In this document: positions 26,541 through 38,334 of the stretch, piece after piece
How the letters are laid out: each line of letters begins with the position of its first letter
How positions within the stretch are numbered: position 1 is the first letter of the stretch
Source of the DNA: Saccoglossus kowalevskii
Taxonomy: Eukaryota > Hemichordata > Enteropneusta > Harrimaniidae
NCBI RefSeq assembly: GCF_000003605.2
Contig: NW_003156733.1
Location: 788,276 to 852,275, forward strand
DNA: 64,000 nucleotides
Direction of reading: 5' to 3'
Position numbers and translations under genes: made by a program
The notes under the pieces: generated by a model
Seen by the model: only the letters and a program-made list of their open reading frames with translations
The model's database searches: none
Told to the model about the DNA's origin: nothing

Positions 26541-29500
26541 CACACTCACACACATACACCATCTTTGCAGGTCAGGCAAAGTTCATACTTCTAATCACGT
26601 AGCCAAGCAAGACATAATTGAATCATACTCTTAGAGCAAGACCAATACCAATCAAGATGGCTTCAAAATCACCGACGCTTGTGATGCGATTGTACATTTA
26701 AAAAAATAATAATCCGACGAAATTGAACTAAGCCTATAACGTCATACGTCATAAAATAATACTAATCCCTTGTTGTTCACGGACTATGTCACATAAATTA
26801 TATGATGGACGTGTCACATGTTCGGATCAGAGATTATTGTCGAAAACTATTTCCATGTTAAACTCCTAAATGTAGAATAGTTGTACACCCGTATTAAGTG
26901 CATAGCTCATATATGAGTCCCGCGCGCAAAAGAGCAATATATGTTCCTCTGTAATACTGTGTTAAATGTCCACAACAGGAACACCAAAGCAACATTTATC
27001 CTCTTTGCTTCCCGTCAATGCAAAAAGATGAAGATGACAATCTTCCCTCAACCATGGAATGCTAACCGTATTCATAATATTAGTATATTTCCGTGTTTTT
27101 CCGTGATAATCATTGATGTGTTTGGAAAATCATAGATGTTCTTATACTTGTTTTCCTCTGATTATTGTGTAAGAAATGTTTTCTAACCATATGGCACTAT
27201 TGGACGACGGATTAAATAGCCCTTGCTAAATGAATACATTAGTATGGTTATTAATAACAGAATATCCTACAACTGAAAATTTGCCTTTCCATTTAGTATG
27301 TGGTACACTCAACAGAACATCAATCCCAGGTAGATTCAGAAGGGTGGCGTACTAATCATAACTATTAATATTACGATTGGTTGCCAATGATTTTCGAAAT
27401 AAGCATGAATCTGACACTGGTCAAGAGAAAGACACTATCCGTCCTAGGGCCTTAGCTGATTAAATTGAGAACAACGATCTATTTCACTATTATTTACTTT
27501 TTAATTAAAATTATAATTATAGTGAAATAGAAGACTCTCCCCATGGATGCGCTATCAGGGTTTGCGCGAAAAGTGACTTGTGTTCACGTTAATTAACTCA
27601 CGTTAATTATTAACGAGTTAACCGTACTTGCTCTCTTGGATTTGATAAATACGAGTGACGCCTTTTATGAAAAACTCTTATATGTGCCAATCACATAGTT
27701 CTAAGGCAATTGTGAGCTAATACAGAGTAAAGCAATTGGAGAAGTTTGAATGTGTTTGCGATTGTTGTACTAATTTAAATACACACAACAGTGACTGAAG
27801 TCGAACCTGTGAATTGCGAGAGTTTGTTCAAGCTATTTACACATCAATACAACACGTACACTTGGACTAGTATCAAAAATAGTCAAGTCTTCGAATTACT
27901 ATAGAATCCAAATTATTTTAAACGATGAAAATAGTATAAATCCCTAATATTTGGGGGTTAGATCTGACTGCATCCATCAATCTTATTACTTGCATTGTAT
28001 GTATAGAAATGCTATAGAGTAATCATATTTGTCATATCTCAGAACAGCGTAAACGTTGACTGGCTCTATTTGAGTTGATTTTAGCAAGTATTACTATCAA
28101 ATACTTAGGGATTATATATATTATATATCGATACAACACAGCATGCATGCTTGGTAATTATTAACCTTTAATCGTATGTATCGAGTATGGCCCTGGCACT
28201 AGTTGCGATAGATAATCTGCACATGTTTACCCCTAACGATGCAGTATATGTCACGAGTACAGGAATGCCACAGGGTTAGGTTTAGTCGTGGTTGCTTGCT
28301 TGCTTGATTCAGTACATGCCTTCTGAGTACCAAGACGTGGTAGTGATTAGATACGCCCCAAGCTCCTCTGATTATAGTGAATGATGTTTCGTGTGTGGAA
28401 GAATGGCGCAGGTTAATAAGAGAATAAAGCAATAGCTGCTTTGATTATATAATCTCAAACTGGTCAGTAGTCGGACTCAAAATCAACAAACAAATAAATG
28501 AATTGTACTATATAAAGTATGTTATTATTCAGCTTTGCAATTTATGTACGTTTGGTTGTTGTTGTTTTTTTTTGCAAAATTAGATTTTTGTTCGACGTAA
28601 GCGACTGTAATGCTTCCGTAAAATATTGGTAATACAAGAAAATCAGGCCATCCAGGGACCTTGGTCTAGGACATTTTAATTTGAAATTAATTTGAATATT
28701 TTGAAATTTCGAATAAGCCTTTTTTGTGAGCCACCACTTTCCTTTTCATTTTTGGATTGCAAAGTGACGTCAAACAATGAATAATTTTGCCACAGCCTAA
28801 ACGCGCGATAGGCCGTGATTAGTTTACAGTTTCCTAGCCTTGCGAAATGTCGCGGTTCACTCAGGCATATTCGTTTATATGTTAGCGAAAACCAAGCAAT
28901 AGCTGCTAAACAAAACATGTAACAGACCTTTTACGTAGATTTGCATTGCTTGACTCATTACAAAGGAAAGGAAGCGGAACAAACTCTATATCATTGTTGT
29001 TCCACCAAGAAACCTAGCCTGAAGTAGTGTCAACTAATAAATATCATAAAGGTTCGATGTAGATGGCAAAACACAAAACAGGAATGCAGGTATTGCAACA
29101 TCGCACATTATTGCAAAAACATGGTTTGAAAATAATACCCACCAAAAATTCAAATTAAATTTAGTAAAGGGATATCAGATTTTCCAACATTTTATTTCCC
29201 TTATGATGTTACATGCCTTATGGAATACGTGTTCTAATCTATGTATCCGTAGGTGCGCTGTTGGAGATATATAATTGATATAGGTCGCTACGTGGACTTA
29301 CAGTTTTTGACGATTCTTCCCAGAATCTCAAATGTCATCGTAGTAGCAATGTTATTACTATTGAATTAATTACCATATGCTGGCGACGTAGTGTCTACAC
29401 TAATTATATTATTTTCATTAAGGAATTGTTTCAAACCATATCAAATTATATATTTTATGAAAGCGCATTATTCACAATATTTGAAAATCAACGTTACATG

Positions 29501-30299
29501 CAACCTTTATTTGATAACGTGACTACCAAGTAAATAATTGTTTTTGAAGTTTAAAATGAGTATTATCAATAAATCTCAAATTTATGTCTAAAGAAAATGT
29601 AGAATGAAACACAAAAAAACAGTAATAGTGATTTAGTATTTTCTTAAATGTCTATTTTGAAATTTACGTATGTATAAATTTAACAAACATTGCTGATCGG
29701 GTATTGTATATACCACATCTACAATCTCTGAAAAAAGTGAACAATGTGTACATATTCGATTGGTCAGTGTGATGTTAGAAATAAACGAAGATAATTTGTA
29801 TGTCAGTAGATGAGTAGTTGGGTCCCAGCATTGAATGTTTGAATGGTCGTGAAGTATTCTGTGACCAATATATTGACATCCAGTAAAATGTACACGATTG
29901 GTAAGTATATAAAGATGTTCTAAAATACTTTCACACTTGACTTGACTGTGTGATTTATTTAAAGCATATATGCAAATTTACTCATCATCAAAATGCTATT
30001 TTTGGCCGATGTTTTAAGCTTATTTCATTGATGTTAACTGATGTTATGTTCATTTTGATTAAAGTGTTCCAAGAATACATCCTTCATAAACTGAGATACG
30101 TTATATGATGAACATAAACAGATTTCATCTGCGAAAATTTGACCACGGTTTCTTCATATAGTCAAATGATTGTTGGAGGGACATGATAGTACGTTGAGAG
30201 TATATGGACACAATATTGCAGCGGTTGATACGATAATAATTTTTTCCCATTCAACGGAAATATACATCTTCTGGTGTACTGTAAATCTTGGAAGCACTT
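26541..30299. other. Gene-poor intergenic stretch
   Basis: No supported gene is seen. It holds the inverted repeat at 27479-27530 and a nearby TTAACTC/GAGTTAA dyad at about 27594-27622. Frames are up to 80 codons, AT-driven and unrecognised. Confidence 0.4.
27479..27530. repeat. 12-bp perfect inverted repeat
   Basis: CTATTTCACTAT (27479-27490) and ATAGTGAAATAG (27519-27530) are exact reverse complements around an AT-rich 28-base spacer. It could be the ends of a very small foldback element or chance. Confidence 0.6.
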
Positions 30300-30535
30300 T
30301 CATTAAAACACACCGTTTTAATTGAAAGCCCACTGTTGTAATTAAAAACATGTGTATTAAATTACAAAACACATGAATGAGTGTTTTAGTATAGTTAGAA
30401 GAGTGTGTTAGGGAGTTATTAAAACATTTGTTGATGAAAATAATGCACATTTTAAACACACACAAATTCACTTTTCAAAATAAAACACTGAGTGTTTTAA
30501 GGAGACATAATTGTGTGATAAAAGTGTTTATTAAC
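30300..30535. other. Cluster of GTGTTTTA/TAAAACAC motifs
   Basis: At least five occurrences of AAAACAC or its complement fall in about 230 bp, in both orientations. They include the perfect palindrome TAAAACACTGAGTGTTTTA at 30481-30499. A minus-strand 105-codon frame (30154-30471) overlaps it without recognisable content. It may be a regulatory cluster or a decayed repeat. Confidence 0.4.
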
Positions 30536-30914
30536 AGCTAATTTATAAACTAATGCATCCAACTTACTCAAGTAGTATTGACACAATTGAGTGGAAAGTC
30601 TGTGGACTCGTAGGTAAATATTATGGTATACATGACAACTAGACAATCACCGAAGGTGACGTAATTAAAACGCATAATGAGATGCGTCACGACATTACCT
30701 TCAGAAAACAATTTCATGTCAAGCACCATGTTGTGGAAGAATTAATTGTATGTACGCTTATATGGTCTTACTAACGTAAGTAAAACTAAAATCGAGACAC
30801 GGTTTGAATTAAATACCTAGTGGCCCAACGGATTTTAATACTCCGCATTTGCTGAACAGTAGTTTTAGTTCACATCTGAGCACTCTCACGTGGTTTCAAC
30901 ATTTTTCTCGAAAA

Positions 30915-31150
30915 CTGTTTGAAACAGTTTAGAAATTAAAAAAAACCAAGAATGTTTCAACCCAAAATACCGGACTATAAATGTTTCGTGAAGAGTCAAT
31001 GTATAAGGCACATTTGTGTAATGGGTGTAACTTTTCTTCTTGAAGTACTTCCTAAAAAAATCACATATGCAGTGTTTCAGGGTAAAACACCCGACTATGC
31101 ATGTTTTATAAGTTTTATGATTACGACATGTAAACAAGTTCATAAAAATA
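30915..31150. repeat. Two diverged tandem units of about 120 bp
   Basis: TGTTTCAACCCAAAATACCG (30953) and TGTTTCAGGGTAAAACACCC (31073) begin matching segments offset by 120 bp. Both are followed by GACTAT and ATGTTT. In the plus frame both read F-Q-x-K-x-P-D-Y-x-C-F. It is probably an old tandem duplication; a coding origin is not shown. Confidence 0.45.
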
Positions 31151-31861
31151 ACTTTGTTTTATATTCATCTTGTATATTCGTATAAACTGGCAATGTTGAA
31201 TAGATTATTAAAAATATGTTAGAACTATTAGTGTATCAGTAAAATAATCTCACACTGAAGACAAATTGATATGGTTATTTCTAAGATTAACGAATGTTAG
31301 GGCAACAATTCCAGTGCAGGATCTGGCAGTTGTTTTCACCGTAACGATCTTCCTCGTTCTGTACACACCTGGTACGATGATTAACAGTCAACCGGACTTT
31401 TCAATGCCCATTTCCATACGACAACGTGCATTGTATTTCATATACAGGGGCCACCCATTGGTCTAGAAATGCTCAACTTATTTGATGAGGAGGTTGGTGT
31501 TTTTGGATGATTCTACTTGGCTACTTGGGATGTGATATCATAGATAAATGCTTCGATCATGCTCGATTTGTTGAACACAGACTGAATTAAATAATGCGCC
31601 AGAGCATTGATTTATCAACCATCATATAGTCCAATGTTCAAAGAACCTTGCTCCAGTTTCTTCTAGAAAGTCTTTAGTCAAAACCGAACGTTCGAATCGT
31701 CATATTCAATGAGATCGCACCCGTCAATGCCATAGCAAGAAGTGCATGTGGTGCTTGTCGAATCACATATTCCCGTCAAAGATCAAACCCACGGCCCGCT
31801 TCGGGGGCTATAACATCATCAAACAATGATGCATCGTTTCCATCCTATGTCTGCCGTTATT

Positions 31862-32110
31862 AGTCCCCGTTCAGGCGCAGCCTGAATAGGGGACTTTATA
31901 ATTCAGGTTTTGTCAAATGTCCATATTCCGCTTTCCGTCTCCGATATTTTCTCAGAAATTCTACAGCAGATATCAGTGAAACTTGGCAGGTTGATGAACA
32001 AGTCTCTGTCGAGTATGCACGTATTTTTTTCAGATCTGAAAATCCCAAGTGGGTCTTTTTCACGATTTTCATAAAAAATTACCTCTCCCGGCAACATTGA
32101 CAGAACGTCT
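31862..32110. mobile_element. Repeat-like block headed by a GC-rich hairpin
   Basis: A hairpin at 31862-31895 has arms AGTCCCC/GGGGACT and TTCAGGC/GCCTGAA with a 3-base loop. It opens a block of non-AT-rich, repeat-like sequence running to about 32110. A GC-rich terminal hairpin at a composition boundary is typical of non-autonomous transposable elements. No second terminus, target-site duplication or transposase was found, so the class is unknown and the right-hand limit is a guess. Confidence 0.35.
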
Positions 32111-33525
32111 GCGCATGCTCAGAATAAATTAATTACTGTAAAATACTTTATTTTCGCTTGCAACTTTTTTTTTGCTATTTTCGCTGAAGGAATTTTTCAG
32201 TTAAAATAAAATCCAGCGAATATACCCTTTTTCCTATATTTTACAGTCAACTTGTCAAAAATCAATGAAAATAAATTCAATACAAAACACCAAAAAAAAG
32301 TCTTTTTAGTGAATGATAATTCCAGCTGAAATAAAATTAGATCTGTGAGTAACGCTGCTGTTATTATGGCACGTGATTTCTTCATTGCCTGCAATTTATT
32401 ATAGTACTGTTTATGTATCCTGTTCAGCTCTGTGGTCTCATTCACTAGTTACTAGAAGAACTAGTAACCTTATTTGATTTCAAGAACTTCAAGAAGGCGG
32501 CATAAGAGAGGTGTTTGAAAAGGTAAGTTCTCCAGTTTCAGTAAAATTGAATGTATTGGCGTAGGATTGGGGTACATCCCGTCTTTATATTCTCGTGAAA
32601 AGCCAAACAAGCAAACGATTGTCTCCAATCTACGAAACTAGTTTGTAAATTGTATATCCTGTCAAATTAATGTACACTAACGATTAATTCACGAGGACGT
32701 TTTCCGGTCTTTTGCATGTATTTCCGAAATATCCACAACTCGGGGGGGGGGGGGAATGCGCCTGTGTCCATCAATTTATTCATTATATAATAGCAGGTTG
32801 CCTATGATTATATTTGTATTTTTCATGTTGTGAGCATTAAACTGTTAGTTGTAATGAAGATTTTGCCGATCTTGTGCGATTCAACATGGCGCATGTACAG
32901 TGACCACATGTGTATGAACAGTCGGTGATTGCATAGCGTTGCCTGTAGGGCCATTGTCAACTAGTTCGTCTGATCAACACAGCGTTATACATAGGGCAGA
33001 TCACGGAGAGTAAAATCTTGTGATACTAATCTCTAGAACCACTCAGATTGGTACATATGCTCTATGAACCAACATGTATATATATTTGACTATTCTCATT
33101 TTAAACTATTTTTTTTTTTTTTTTACAGTGGTGCTGTGAACTGCTTCAATTTCGCAAGGCAATTTTTTCTGGGTTCCTACAACATGGAGTGTCAGGGACT
33201 TTATTGAAATGTTATACACAATTTCATAAAATCCTGAATATATTTAGAAGTGAAAATTAAATGGCTTACTGTATTTTATACCCATTAATAATGATTGAAA
33301 TGCAATAATACCATTGCACTAAAAAGACTTCAAACAATTATTATTACTTCTCCATTGAAGGTTATGAGCAGACTAACCTTTATCACTACTGGCTTTCTTA
33401 ATTATTACATGTACTTGCTCTGAAAACATAGCTTTTACAATTGTTTAAATTAACAGATGTTGTTCTATGTACAGTGAATACATTTTAAATATTAAACCTT
33501 ACTGTGTTAATAACAAATTGTATGA
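32111..33525. other. AT-rich stretch before the 2A-like ORF
   Basis: No gene is supported. It contains a perfect 8-bp dyad GTTACTAG/CTAGTAAC (32448-32468), a consensus splice donor AAAAG|GTAAGT at 32523, a run of 13 G (32742-32754), and a 16-T tract followed by ACAG (33109-33128) that looks like a strong splice acceptor. The donor and acceptor could bound an intron of about 600 bp, but no open frame joins them to the 2A-like ORF. Confidence 0.35.
32742..32754. repeat. Homopolymer run (G)13
   Basis: Thirteen consecutive G occur in otherwise AT-rich DNA. The length is liable to sequencing or assembly error. Confidence 0.9.
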
Positions 33526-33825
33526 ATGATTCTGATGCCCAGTGGTGATGTTGAAACAAACCCAGGTCCTGGTAATATACTAAGACCTGGATTAACAAAG
33601 AAGTCATGTACATCAAGGTTCACTCAGATTTATGAATGCAGTTTCTTGAGCAAGTATACATGTATGACAAATAGTTTTGTTGCACTTGTGTACTCTGAGA
33701 TTCTGAACATGGGTCAGTGGAAGTTTTTAGTTGTCATTAGAAAACTAGATTATGGGAAATCACCACATGATGAGTTGTACCCACATAGATTACATATTTA
33801 TTCACCTGTTTGTACAACTTTATAA
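33526..33825 (+). pseudogene. Short ORF with a perfect 2A-like motif; probable retroelement relic
   Basis: This 99-codon frame begins at an ATG directly after an in-frame TGA. Residues 7-15 read GDVETNPGP (33544-33570), an exact match to the 2A consensus D-V/I-E-x-N-P-G-P at which ribosomes skip a peptide bond between the last G and P. In invertebrate genomes such motifs are known near the N-termini of non-LTR retrotransposon proteins and in some NLR-type genes. Downstream residues have no recognisable endonuclease or reverse-transcriptase motif, and upstream there is almost no hydrophobic or leucine-rich lead-in. It is therefore most likely a truncated relic. A small functional gene is not excluded. 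Confidence 0.5.
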
Positions 33826-36800
33826 ACAAATAACGGGGACTGTGACATTTCATGTCTTGTTCATTGTTATAATGTTATTGTATATCCTGGTATCAATTTG
33901 TGAGTATCTCTCGTACAACCTGCTGCTGCTTCATGGGTTGGCGAAATATAAATATACGCATGATAATCATTTTAGATCCGAAAAGTCGATTTTCAGCTAT
34001 TTTACATCAACGTAAATAATATGCTGGTGATTGAGGATGGAAAATAAGTTCTGTTTACACATTTTTTGTAAATAAGAAAGGAGGTCACAATTACCACTCA
34101 GTTATGAATATTTTAAAACTACGGGATACTGGAAATATATGTGGAAAACAAATTCAGACGTCATTTTTACGTTAAATTGTTTCACCAGTAGAAAACCCAG
34201 TAGAAAGCAAAAGCAGCTATCAGGCTGATGAAACACGTGGCAAGTAGAAAGACGCCGCCAAGTCTACTTTCACTGGCACGCATGTCGGCTGTCCTTTGTT
34301 GGTTATTTTGTGTCAACACGTCAAGTTTCAATAGAATACACATTGATGTGTTCTTAGACATTTTGAACAGTAACCTAAAGTCATTCGTTCCATGTCTGAG
34401 TGAACCGTGTGTAGTACTTTTCTGGAGATCAGTGCTCAGCGCTGGAGTATCTCTCATCTTGAGATTGATACTCATACGTCGCCGCATAGACATTGATTAT
34501 GGTATGTAAACAAACACAAATACATGTTTGTGCTACTATCATTCCCGACGCAAACTCAATACATATCTGGTATTAAATCTAGGCATAGATACGTGCGTCG
34601 CTGTGAAATTTACTGTACTACCTGCATTTGCTTCCAAGCTAAAACTAATAAAAAAAATGAAACTAATATTGATTACATACAATTGAACGAAAGGTCGCAC
34701 ATCTTCTCGGAAATACATACTGTGTCTGAATTCATATATGTGTGTCCAATACAATTCATTATCAACAGAATAAATTATATATTATAAATCCTTCTCGTAG
34801 AATAAGTCACTACAAATGCATTATTGTATAGCTATTAATAAATAATATAGACAAACAACGTGCATAATGCACTGATTTCTTAAAATACCAAATGTGGAGA
34901 AGTTCACAATCATAATTTGACCAGTTAAAGCGGCATAGTAAATAGAATGATTATCAAGGGAGAATATTATAATCCGCGATGTTGTAATGAGGAGGGTATA
35001 ATTTAGTCGCTTTTGAAATTATCAGAACATTTAATACACTGTGTGAATACGTTTCAATGTAAGTGACTGACTGGATACGCGTTTAGTTGAAAAAAATAAA
35101 ATTAAATATATTAAATTATTATTATGTAATAGAGCGAAGCTATGAGTAAAGTATTACGTCCCTTGCAGCTACTGCTGTGTTTCAGCTATGATGTCTAATT
35201 TCAATTTTTTAAACGTAGGTGAAATTAAATCGTTGCACCTATGTCAATAATTGATTATATTATCGAATTGTAAGTGATAATGCTCTTTTTATCTCTTTTG
35301 TTGGTCATTATATTGATTGGTACGGAAGTAGTGTGCCATCTTTATTCGATTGGGAAACATACGTGTTATCTCGTTTCAGTGTTGTCACAGCATTTTTTTT
35401 ACAATCAATATATACGTCTTTATTCAGCAATTACATTGTTTTAGTTCTATTTAGTTCATTGTGACTATCAATTGATATAACAAAACATTGTCGTTGTCAA
35501 TTTTACAACTATCATTTTTAGACAATTTAGAAGTTGTTTCAATATAATTACATTACAATAACAATAACATACGATATAACCGTTTATATATTAAAATATC
35601 CCTTTTCAGAAATCAATGAGATTAAATCAAATGTATACAGATATCCTACCCTTACCTAAACATGTACCCAGTGGTATACATACAGTGATGACAAGTAATG
35701 TGAATCGAATGAACCCATACTGCTCCACATGTGAAACCTGTCATATATCATTCTTTGTCACAATCTAGTTATGTTTGAAACCTGAAATAAACACCAATAA
35801 AGTTGAATAAGTGTAATATTTGTAGGAGGTATATTAAACAACAGTTTCATAACAATCTGAATATATAAATGAATAATTATTTATCGCTCTCTGCAAAATC
35901 ATTTAAATCATATATATATTTTAATATTCTTTATTCTCCAGAATATATAGAAGTGCTAAGTGATAATCGTTTACACATTTTTATAATGTATTAATATACT
36001 TTTACTGCATGCATAAAAATATAGCTTTCATAGATTGCCAGACACAATGAATGATACGGTAAATGCTATGAGTGTATGCTCTGTCGAGTAAAAACCATTG
36101 TTAGTGAATATTTCAACATGATCAAAATTAGTATGCATTTCCTTGTCGGGTTTTACAGCAGCTCATTATCATATACAGAGAACACTTACGTACAGCAATA
36201 TTTTATTATCATGACTAATTTAAAATTTGAATTCAATTGAGAAATTCATTTTAGAGATCATCACATTGAGAGATCATTTTTTGTAATAAAATTTAAACAC
36301 TAATTTCAATAGTGGAGCAACTACATTATTTTTTGAAATTTCCATGAAATCGCATGTGATCAATGTTGCCATGTTTCGTGAGGTTGGTAAGCCTCTAAAG
36401 ATTTTATACAATAAAATAAGCAACATCAATCATCATAAAAATAAGTTGTCCAAACTAGCTGCTGTTTTATGATCAACTTATTGTAAAGCTCTGAAATATA
36501 CAATAAAAAAGTAGAAAATGTCACGTTTAATAAACATTCGCCAAATCAAACATTCTTAATTGTTTTACTCAAAAACAGTAATAATATTATGTGGTATTTT
36601 AATATAAACCATCTGCGAAGTTGATCAGTTGAAGTTGTCGGTGCGTAATTTCAAAACACTTGTACGATCGACAGTTTCCTGTAATTAGCTTTGCTACATT
36701 ATTCGCACCCAATACGTTAGCAAATGTTATTTGATCAGCACATAATTTAAACATTGTAAATATAATTCCACACGTGGCTCGATCGTTTTACCGTTTTGTC

Positions 36801-37595
36801 GTTTATCGGTATTCGTAGAGTATTATGATGTATAAGTGCTGTCTACATTAATATAGTTTTCTTTGCATGGGGTCAATGATCATTTAAACAGCTTGCTTCT
36901 AAGCGGCTGTTTTACCATGCGGCAAAGGCAGTTATAATGGTCTCGTGAGGGTTATAATAATGGAATTGACCTGAAAAATTTTTGCTTTATGCGTGAAAAA
37001 ACTTAATCTCCGCACGAGTTTTGTATATATAATAAAAAATAAATATATGCTTCACAAAGTGCGAATAAGCGATGATGAATATGCGTATTAGATATTATTT
37101 ACATACTCAGATCATCAGATAATCCCGAGACTCGCATCATTTCTATGAATAACATTGGAATAATATTCCATTCCTAAAATAAACTTGTCAATGAGTGAAA
37201 ACTACATTGATATCGTCGATTTTATTTTTTTGCTTTATAGTTTGTTAGGACTTTGTGTAAGTGCAATTGTGGTGTAGACGTGCGTACTATGGTGGTCACC
37301 ATGAATTATTGTATGTGTATAAACGTGAAGTATAGTTAAAAAATGTATGAAATTGGTAATATTTATCAGATGGAATGCAAATTGTCGATTGCCCGCTTAG
37401 AACTCTACCAACAATTCAATTTGCGACTGAAAAACTAGAAACCAAACAATGCAAAGTAGTATCGTAATTTTAAATAATATCGCTTGTCCCCTATCGCATA
37501 TGCGTAACTCAACCTCACATTACAGCGACGCCAACACGAAACTTTTCCTTTGTATCTATACTACTTTGACCTCGAACGTTTTCAGGTCGCCACAA
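33826..37595. other. Gene-poor intergenic stretch
   Basis: No supported gene is seen. Overlapping frames at 34182-34509 on both strands (103 and 93 codons) lie in a less AT-rich patch with a leucine-rich plus-strand reading. They carry no recognised domain and may be more of the element relic around the 2A-like ORF. Bases 34800-37400 are AT-rich with nothing notable. Confidence 0.4.
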
Positions 37596-38310
37596 TGGTA
37601 AGTGATGAGTAGAGTGGACAGTGTTGGTTGTTTTTATCTACATGGCAATAGTAATTGTGTATGATTGCGTATTCTCGTTCTATACACTGTAAATTCAATT
37701 TTGACAGTGTTATTATATGAATATTATGTGAGTTCGTATTAAATATGTGGTTGGTGTTGGTGATGTTAGTGTTATGCTTTTTTGCGAAGGATTTATCTTC
37801 TTTATATTTAATTCTTATGAAAACCAATACAGTATGACATTTGATATTGAGGTATCAATTATATGTTACTGAAAAAAAACGATCTTAGCTAATAATAATG
37901 AATCAATACACTCATTTGGTTATCTTGGTTATCTATATTACTGTAAATGTATTTATTATTTACTGGGTTTTAATTTTGATGTTATTGCTGATAAGTCAAA
38001 TCCTCTAAATTAAATGTACGTGCACATGTAAAATAAATGTTTTACAGTATCAAACCTGTCAGAGAATTCATTATTCGGAAATTGTAATTTTGCACGTTCC
38101 TTTATCCCGACAGCTGAATTACCATGCCTATTCAGGAATTCAATTCTTTATTAATAATTTTATCGGCTGAATCTGTAATGTACATGAAACAACATAATAT
38201 AGTGTACATGTTATATGATGTGCATTTCAACATTTAATGTCCACAATATCTGTTAATTTCAGGACAAATCAAATGCCATACTGCTAAATATGGATGCCGG
38301 CTATGCTTAG
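37596..38310 (+). CDS. Possible two-exon micropeptide, ATG-only first coding exon
   Basis: GCCACAATG (37590-37598) is directly followed by the consensus donor GTAAGT. A canonical acceptor TGTTAATTTCAG ends at 38262. Joining 37598 to 38263 gives M-DKSNAILLNMDAGYA and a TAG at 38308-38310, with AATAAA at 38329. Start context, donor, acceptor, stop and poly(A) signal are thus all present over about 740 bp. The second exon resembles the tail at 2-82. It could instead be the ends of a larger gene whose middle exons I cannot see, or an exon-tail copy. An intron placed right after the ATG is known in several housekeeping genes. The function is unknown. Confidence 0.25.
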
Positions 38311-38328
38311 TACATTTATTAAAGACGC

Positions 38329-38334
38329 AATAAA
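38329..38334 (+). terminator. Candidate polyadenylation signal
   Basis: AATAAA lies 18 bases after the TAG of the possible micropeptide exon. Confidence 0.3.

Noticed and set aside
32742-32754. G13 run as a possible G-quadruplex
   Set aside because: A lone homopolymer in draft sequence is too uncertain in length, and there are no neighbouring G-tracts forming a regular pattern.
34182-34509. Overlapping ORFs of 93 and 103 codons on opposite strands
   Set aside because: They are mutual shadows, with no domain, start context or splice signals favouring either.
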